Shown piece after piece: positions 59,001-64,000 of a stretch of DNA of 64,000 nt. A program made the position numbers and the translations under genes. The notes under the pieces were generated by a model that was not told the origin of the DNA, ran no database searches, and was given only the letters and a program-made list of their open reading frames with translations. Within the stretch, counting starts at the first letter, position 1. Every line of letters starts with the position of its first letter. Source of the DNA: Tetradesmus obliquus (lineage: Eukaryota > Chlorophyta > Chlorophyceae > Sphaeropleales > Scenedesmaceae); contig CP126197.1 in assembly GCA_030272155.1 (NCBI GenBank), positions 4,704,001 to 4,768,000 on the forward strand. Direction: 5' to 3'.

Positions 59001-61637
59001 GCAGGAAGTGGAATCAGCTAAGCTTGCGCCTGCCTGCCGCCACATCCTTAGACCTCAATACCTTGGTTCGTTCAACCTCGCCTTCTTCTTGTGTCTGAAC
59101 TGTTGCATGAGCTCATTTCAAGCCAAGTACCTGCGTGTTTTCACCTCTCAATAACCAAATTCATACGAAATTCATACGATCCTTGGATTTATCTGTATTA
59201 TGTCTCACATCAATCAATGCAGGTGCGCCAGGGCCTGGCGCAGCTGGGTCTGCGCAGCCTGGACGAGCTGGTGGGGCCACGCCAACTACCCACCCTTTAA
59301 AACCATTGTTCCATTTCTCATTTGAAACCTGTCACACCCCTTTTCACCCCTTTTTGTGTACTTTTTTCATGCACACAGGTGCGCCAGGGGCTCGCGCAGC
59401 TGGGCCTGCGCAGCTTGGATGAGCTGGTTGGCCACGCCAGCTACCTGCAGCAGCGCGATGCGCCCCTGGCCAAGACCAGCGGGCTCGACCTGAGCTTCCT
59501 CACCACCTTTGCTGGGGAGAGCGGCGCCAGCAGCATCCGCATCGCGCAGGCGGTGCACAGCAACGGGCCGCAGCTGGATGATGAGATCCTGGCCGACAAG
59601 GAGGTACAGGACGCCATCCGCAGCCAGGTGCGTGTGGTTGAAAGAGCAATTTGAAATGTGGAAAAAAGCATTTTGTGCGTTGGTAGCAGCTGGATGATGA
59701 GATCCTGGCTGACAAGGTGGTGCAGGACGCAATCAGGAGCCAGGTGCGTAGCTCTGAATGAGCATGTTTCACCTCTGAATGAGCAAGGGGAAGGTTAGTA
59801 TGCTGGTAGCAGCTGGATGACGAGATCCTGGCTGACAAGGAGGTGCAGGACGCGATCAGGAGCCAGGTGTTTTTGTAAAAAGAGTTTGGAGTGCACAGCG
59901 AACCAGCATTGGAGTGTGGCTGACAGGGAGGTCAGGACGCGATCAGGAGCCGGGCATGTGTCTGAAACATAGCCTTGTTTGAAAGGGGGAGGTTTGTGCA
60001 TTGGTAGCAGCTGGATGACGAGATCCTGTCTGACAAGGAGGTTCAGGACGCCATCAGCAGCCAGGTGCGTGTGATCTAAATTCAGGGCTTGAGCATGCAT
60101 GCACAACAAGCCAGCGATCTTGTGTGACTGACAATGAGTTGCAGGATTTGAACACCGCCACATATGGGCGCATGCCAAGGAGCTACTCACAACAACGTCA
60201 GGGCCTAGTCACACAAATGAGGAGCTGCATACGGCCTTGATGTTTTGCATGCTCAGCTGATGCGAATGGAGGGCACCTGGACTTGAAACATGCCGCTGTG
60301 TGTACTTCAGGCTGGTTTACTTTGTTTTTGCCGTTCTGAACCCTGCAGGGCAGCGTGAGCAAGGCGTATGACATTGTCAACGTGGACCGCTCAGCGCTGG
60401 GTCGCGTGGCTGGCGTCATTGCCAAGCCTTATGGCGACAACGGCTTCAAGGGAGCAGTCAACCTCAAGCTCACAGGTGCGGGGATGTGGATGCTGCTGCT
60501 GCTGCTGCTGCTGCTGCCGCTGCTCAGTACTCGACTCTGCTTGCAACATACTGTCAAGGACCTCCGTTGTACTGCATGGATTTTTGTGGGTCGGTTGCTG
60601 TCTCCATGATACAGCGCAATTTTTTCGCACATTGCAACATCGCCTCCCTTCTGTTCTTTCCCACTCATTTCCCTGCACTCTCGCTTCTGCGTCTTTCCAA
60701 TATGCAGGCAGCGGCGGCCAGTCCTTTGGCGTGTTTCTGGCCACCGGCCTCAACGTGCACTTGACAGGCGAGGCCAACGACTACGTGGGCAAGGGCATGG
60801 CAGGCGGAGAGATCGTGATCGTGCCGCCGCCAGCATCACCCTTTGCTGCCGAGACCGCCTCGCTCGTCGGCAACACCTGCCTGTACGGCGCCACTGGCGG
60901 CAGCTTGTTTGTGAACGGGCGTGCTGGCGAGCGCTTTGCAGTCCGCAACAGCCGCGCGGATGCGGTTGTGGAGGGCGTTGGAGACCACTGCTGCGAGTAC
61001 ATGACTGGCGGCTGCGTGGTGGTGCTGGGCAGCGCTGGCAGGAACGTGGCGGCGGGCATGACGGGCGGCATTGGCTACTTCTACGATGAGGAGGGCGACT
61101 TCCCTGAGAAGGTGAGGGCTCGGGGTTTTGTTGTAACATTATGTTGTTGCAACAGCTGTGTGGCCTGGGACGCGCATGTGCACAACTATCAGCTGCGTTG
61201 TGAAGGTCTGGGAGCACCTCGGCTCTGTCTTGAGGTCCCCTGGGACCCTGCTGGGCTCTGTTTGCCACATCCTCTCATGGCAGTTCACTAGCTGCGACCT
61301 GCTGCTCGCGCACCTCAGCCCATCACCACCCCAGCAACTGCTGACCGCGACTTGATGCATGTGACTGCCGCAGGTCAACACCGAGATCGTGGCCATCCAG
61401 CGCGTGCTCACCCCCGCAGGCGAGGCGCAGCTCAAGGGCCTCATCAGCGCCCACGCAGCCAAGACAGGCAGCGCCAAGGCCAAGGCGCTGCTGGCAGACT
61501 GGGCAGCAGCCAAGGCCAAGTTCTGGCAGCTGGTGCCTCCTGCTGAGAAGAACACGGCGCAGGTGAACCCCGCGATTGCGGAGGAGGCGGGCGAGAAGGC
61601 AGCTGCGGCACCAGTGCAGATGGCGGCCACTGCTTGA
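47383..61637 (+). CDS. GLU1: Ferredoxin-dependent glutamate synthase (Fd-GOGAT)
   Basis: Plastid enzyme converting glutamine and 2-oxoglutarate to two glutamates with reduced ferredoxin. Twenty-six exons, 4932 nt, 1643 residues, phases consistent: 47383-47511, 47699-47911, 47999-48052, 48616-48758, 49497-49668, 50145-50303, 50758-50911, 51064-51314, 51529-51696, 51855-51951, 52355-52512, 52945-53106, 53323-53433, 54063-54348, 54858-55030, 55247-55396, 55618-55710, 55992-56054, 56272-56532, 56856-57113, 57457-57639, 57860-58309, 59379-59627, 60349-60475, 60708-61111 and 61374-61637. A Ser/Arg/Ala-rich transit peptide precedes the mature N-terminus CGVGFIANL, whose Cys (about 113) is the amidotransferase nucleophile. 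FMN-domain signatures include [16 protein letters not shown]. The [3Fe-4S] motif [12 protein letters not shown] places Cys at about 1253, 1259 and 1264. The Gly-rich beta-helix domain ([23 protein letters not shown]) follows. There is no NAD(P)H-oxidising domain, so the ferredoxin type is assigned. Confidence 0.96.
48790..48935 (+). repeat. Diverged tandem repeat of about 65 bp in GOGAT intron 4
   Basis: Three diverged copies of a unit containing gcagcagggc, tgtagcagtggg and ggcaacaag-like sequence lie in series just after exon 4. No coding or splice role is apparent. Confidence 0.6.
49364..50090 (+). repeat. Partial copies of GOGAT exon 5 on both sides of the exon
   Basis: The exon start ([16 protein letters not shown]) appears at 49364-49410 ahead of the real exon at 49497. 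The exon end ([12 protein letters not shown]) recurs at about 49780-49827 (diverged), 49903-49949 (near-perfect) and about 50060-50090, with GTGGGC donors on the better copies. Confidence 0.8.
53734..53960 (+). repeat. Two upstream copies of the GOGAT exon 14 start
   Basis: Copies at about 53735 and 53900 encode [20 protein letters not shown] after CAG, then diverge identically into a cttgtcaac sequence. The real exon starts at 54063. The repeat period is about 165 bp, including exon start and intron. Confidence 0.85.
54444..54677 (+). repeat. 26-bp minisatellite, nine copies, in GOGAT intron 14
   Basis: A unit beginning gtgtgcgaggcgtgaggggt repeats nine times at exact 26-bp spacing with essentially no divergence. 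The antisense strand stays open because the unit lacks stops in some frames; it is not judged coding. Confidence 0.95.
58220..58971 (+). repeat. Six-copy tandem exon-intron array at the end of GOGAT exon 22
   Basis: A 133-bp unit (90 nt exon-like plus 43 nt intron-like) repeats after the exon 22 end. Exon-like copies lie at 58353-58442, 58486-58575, 58619-58705, 58749-58838 and 58882-58971. Each follows TTTAG and precedes GTGGGT (GTGCGC for the last). In phase they all read [20 protein letters not shown] with variants. The copy at 58619 has a clean 3-nt deletion; the copy at 58749 has substitutions but no stop. The 43-nt spacers would be very short introns. Confidence 0.92.
59690..60064 (+). 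repeat. Three in-frame copies of the GOGAT exon 23 end
   Basis: Segments near 59690-59742, 59813-59865 and 60010-60063 each start after a GTAGCAG and re-encode [18 protein letters not shown] (about 54 nt), followed by a GTG donor. A further decayed copy lies near 59925-59955. An upstream partial copy of the exon 23 start ([18 protein letters not shown]) is at 59222-59275. Confidence 0.88.
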
Positions 61638-63208
61638 AGCAGCAGCAGCTGCTGCTATTGAGCTGTGAGTGAGGGGTGTGGCTGCAGGCAGCAGGCAGCA
61701 AGGCTGCATGTGTTGCAGCAGTGCGATGCAGCTTGCTGCGGTTGTCTGTGTCTGCTGCTGATGGGGCAGCTGCGGTTGTGGTCCGTGGTAAGGGCAGCAG
61801 CAGGCATGCTTCGGCTGAGGCAGTTGCCTGTGCTGCGGGGTCTTATCTTTTGGCCGATTCCGTGGGCCATATGTAGTGGTGTTGGCGCTTTAGGGTTTGA
61901 TGCGAGGTGGAGAGGGTGGCTAAGGCATGCTGCCGTTTTGGCAGAGAGAGTGGCTGGGGGTTTGTGGGCAGGGCAGGCAGGGGTGTTGAGGGAGGTGGGT
62001 CTTGAGTGGCGCCTGTGTCTTGTACACTGTGACATATGGATACATCCGGGATCCTTATTGTGTGCAGGGAGTGAGCAAAGCTGGCGGTGATGATGGCTTG
62101 TGCCAGCTCAACGCCAGCTCCTGTTCCGGGGATAGATTGTTGACTCCATATGTTGACTGGCATTATCATGCTCAGTCGGCGCACACAGCCGTACCCTGAA
62201 AACACAGCCAAAGCCCAGAGTTGTGTGCTGCGTGCATCATTGCTGTGAAACCAGGATGCCGCAAGCACCTGAACTGAACGAGGATTGTGCGATCACAACA
62301 GCCAAGCAGGCTTCATTAGTTCTGCTGTTGGGGTGCTTTGCTCAGGGTGCTGTTTCAGTGCTGCTTGCCGTGTCAGAGAGTGGGTCAGCGTCACATCATG
62401 TGATGCTGTGGTCATGCAACGACATGATCATGTTGACTGCCTGCATCATGATGCAAGCAGTCAACTTTGCATGCAAGGCCAGGGCCAATGGCTTTGTGGT
62501 CAACCTGTGTTGTCTTTGACTCAGCATCCATTGGGCTGTGTGCTGTATGCAGCCATGTGTCCCAACAGGGGTATGGCTGGTGATTGTGTACACTGAACCG
62601 ATTCTTTAGGTAGAGCGAGCGCTCGTATTGTGCTGTGCTGCAGCAGTGCATTGCTGCTTGGCAGCCGGCACATGTGTAACCAGGTTTGAACCTGAACCAA
62701 AGCTTTTCACTTCACAGACGTTAATGAAATGCTACAGTTTTGCCCCTTGACTACCTGCCAACTCAACAGTGCTAGTAGCGTAACCCTGAATCAAATAGCA
62801 TATGCACTCATGGGTTGCTGGTCAGCCAACAACAGCCTACTTCTTGTTGCAGAAGTCGTATCTGCCAATGGTCGTATACCTGCTACTGCACAGTATGCAG
62901 CATCATAGCAGATGTCTGGCCCTAGCACCACGAGCTGCGGCGGCACCCTGTTTCCATTGATACCATCAGAGCTGCATGCGCAATGTCTGCTAGTGACGCG
63001 TTGTGTGACAGATGCAGCAACGTGGTGCACAAACGACGTTGCTCGGCGACCGTGCTGGTATTTTGGAGGCAAAGATTATTTACAAACGTTCGCTCATAGC
63101 TCAAGTGCCTAATCGCCTCCTAAAGAGAGCAGGTATAGCTGCTAGCCACCACCTTGGACTTCTCGTTCCCTTATGAAACTTCGCAATCTCCTAGCTGCGT
63201 TATCAGAC
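61638..63208. other. GOGAT 3' flank and intergenic DNA
   Basis: Short ORFs only, none with a recognisable domain. A TGTAA polyadenylation motif lies at about 62674 (catgtgtaacc). Triplet-repeat density is lower than in the introns. Confidence 0.4.
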
Positions 63209-63967
63209 ATGAAGAAACGAGACGACTTCGTGACACATCAGGGCTTCACGAGCGTGCCTGATTCAGGGAGAGCAGAGGTGAGCAGCAGCAACCGATCCTG
63301 CAGCCGCTTGCTCAGGAGCCGCCCGATCATGAGGCCGTTGACACAATAGTCTTGATAGCAATTACAGTATCCATTGCACATCACCCACCGCTATCAAAAG
63401 AGCCCTGCCTGCTGTAAAAACACACATGCACTCCTGCTTCTGCTGCAACTCAGGGGTACTGCTGCTGTTGATGCTGTCTGCTGTCATTCTTGCTCCCCGA
63501 CACCTACAGGAGGCAGCCATCATGGTCCCGCCGGGCCTCCACATTGCCCTGCAACACCCACAGCTCAGCACAGACCCGCGCGTGCTGTGTGCAGCAGCAC
63601 GTGCCTGCAAGGCCTGGAAAGAGGCAGTGCAGCATTGCAGGGCACGTAACACAGCTGTGGTTTTTGACGCAAAGGCACCCTTACAAAAGCTGCGCAGCTT
63701 TGCGCAGTGGCTGCCCAGGCATGCATCGCTTGTGAACAGCATCACAGCACCAGCGTGCTGGATCAATGATCCTGAGAGCTACTGGTATGGGCAGCCATGG
63801 GAGTCTCACCTCGAGGCAGCACAGCAACTGCTGCACCAAACCCTGCAGGCAGCAGCAGGACCGGCAGTTTCCGCAGCAGCAGGCGCAGATGCTGCTGCTG
63901 CGGCTGCGCTGGCAAGCAGTGCTGCAGGTTCAGTCAGCAGCACACAGCAAAGCAGGTGTCATATTAC

Positions 63968-64000
<33 letters not shown>
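63209..64000 (+). CDS. 5' part of an unrecognised gene, cut by the window end
   Basis: A possible first exon (63209-63277, MKKRDDFVTHQGFTSVPDSG) ends at GTGAGC. It joins in phase to a second exon from about 63511 that stays open to the window end. That exon encodes DPRVLCAAARACKAWKEAVQ, LRSFAQWLPRHASLVNSI, then ACWINDPESYWYGQPWES and a poly-Ala/poly-Gln run. The first part resembles F-box-like starts of leucine-rich-repeat proteins, but no repeats are visible yet, so I assign no function. An alternative start is the Met at about 63523 inside exon 2. The window ends within a CAG run. Confidence 0.5.

Noticed and set aside
47383-61637. NAD(P)H-type glutamate synthase
   Set aside because: The protein ends after the Gly-rich beta-helix domain, with no NAD(P)H-oxidising small-subunit region.

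Overview
The window is eukaryotic nuclear DNA from a green alga. Genes are broken into many short exons with GT/AG borders, CTG/CAG triplet tracts lie on both strands in coding and non-coding DNA, and proteins carry poly-Gln and poly-Ala runs. A plastid-type ferredoxin-dependent glutamate synthase and a CCB-type cytochrome b6f assembly factor show a photosynthetic host. Triplet density, exon-intron structure and intron style suggest a chlorophyte, probably Chlorophyceae (Sphaeropleales or Chlamydomonadales); that placement is inference.

Layout: (1) 0.9-6.4 kb, minus: a two-domain fasciclin (FAS1) protein with a large Gly/Cys-rich insert. (2) 9.2-10.4 kb, minus: an organellar bL21 ribosomal protein with no visible C-terminal exon, head-to-head with (3) 11.0-21.7 kb, plus: SPB1/FTSJ3, the pre-60S rRNA 2'-O-methyltransferase, in 17 exons. 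(4) 22.7-39.0 kb, plus: DNA ligase IV in 25 exons with a very long low-complexity tail; one intron holds a 2-kb array of 171-bp monomers in a 4-monomer higher-order repeat. (5) 39.6-40.5 kb, minus: an unrecognised ORF. (6) 41.6-43.8 kb, minus: a CCB2/CCB4-like factor in 7 exons, head-to-head with (7) 44.1-46.2 kb, plus: an uncharacterised class I methyltransferase-like protein in 5 exons. (8) 47.4-61.6 kb, plus: ferredoxin-dependent GOGAT in 26 exons. (9) 63.2 kb to the window end, plus: the 5' part of an unrecognised gene.

I built exon models by hand from splice sites, phase and family knowledge. SPB1, LIG4, CCB, the methyltransferase and GOGAT each sum to an exact multiple of three with all junction phases agreeing (978, 1966, 321, 431 and 1643 residues), which supports the models.

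The genes are unrelated housekeeping functions: ribosome assembly and translation, end-joining DNA repair, photosystem assembly, nitrogen assimilation and the extracellular matrix. What unites the window is its architecture. Introns are littered with partial copies of the adjacent exon, often with intact splice sites. In GOGAT, five extra copies of a 30-codon exon segment all stay in frame. In LIG4, two decoy copies of one exon both end in the same-register stop codon.
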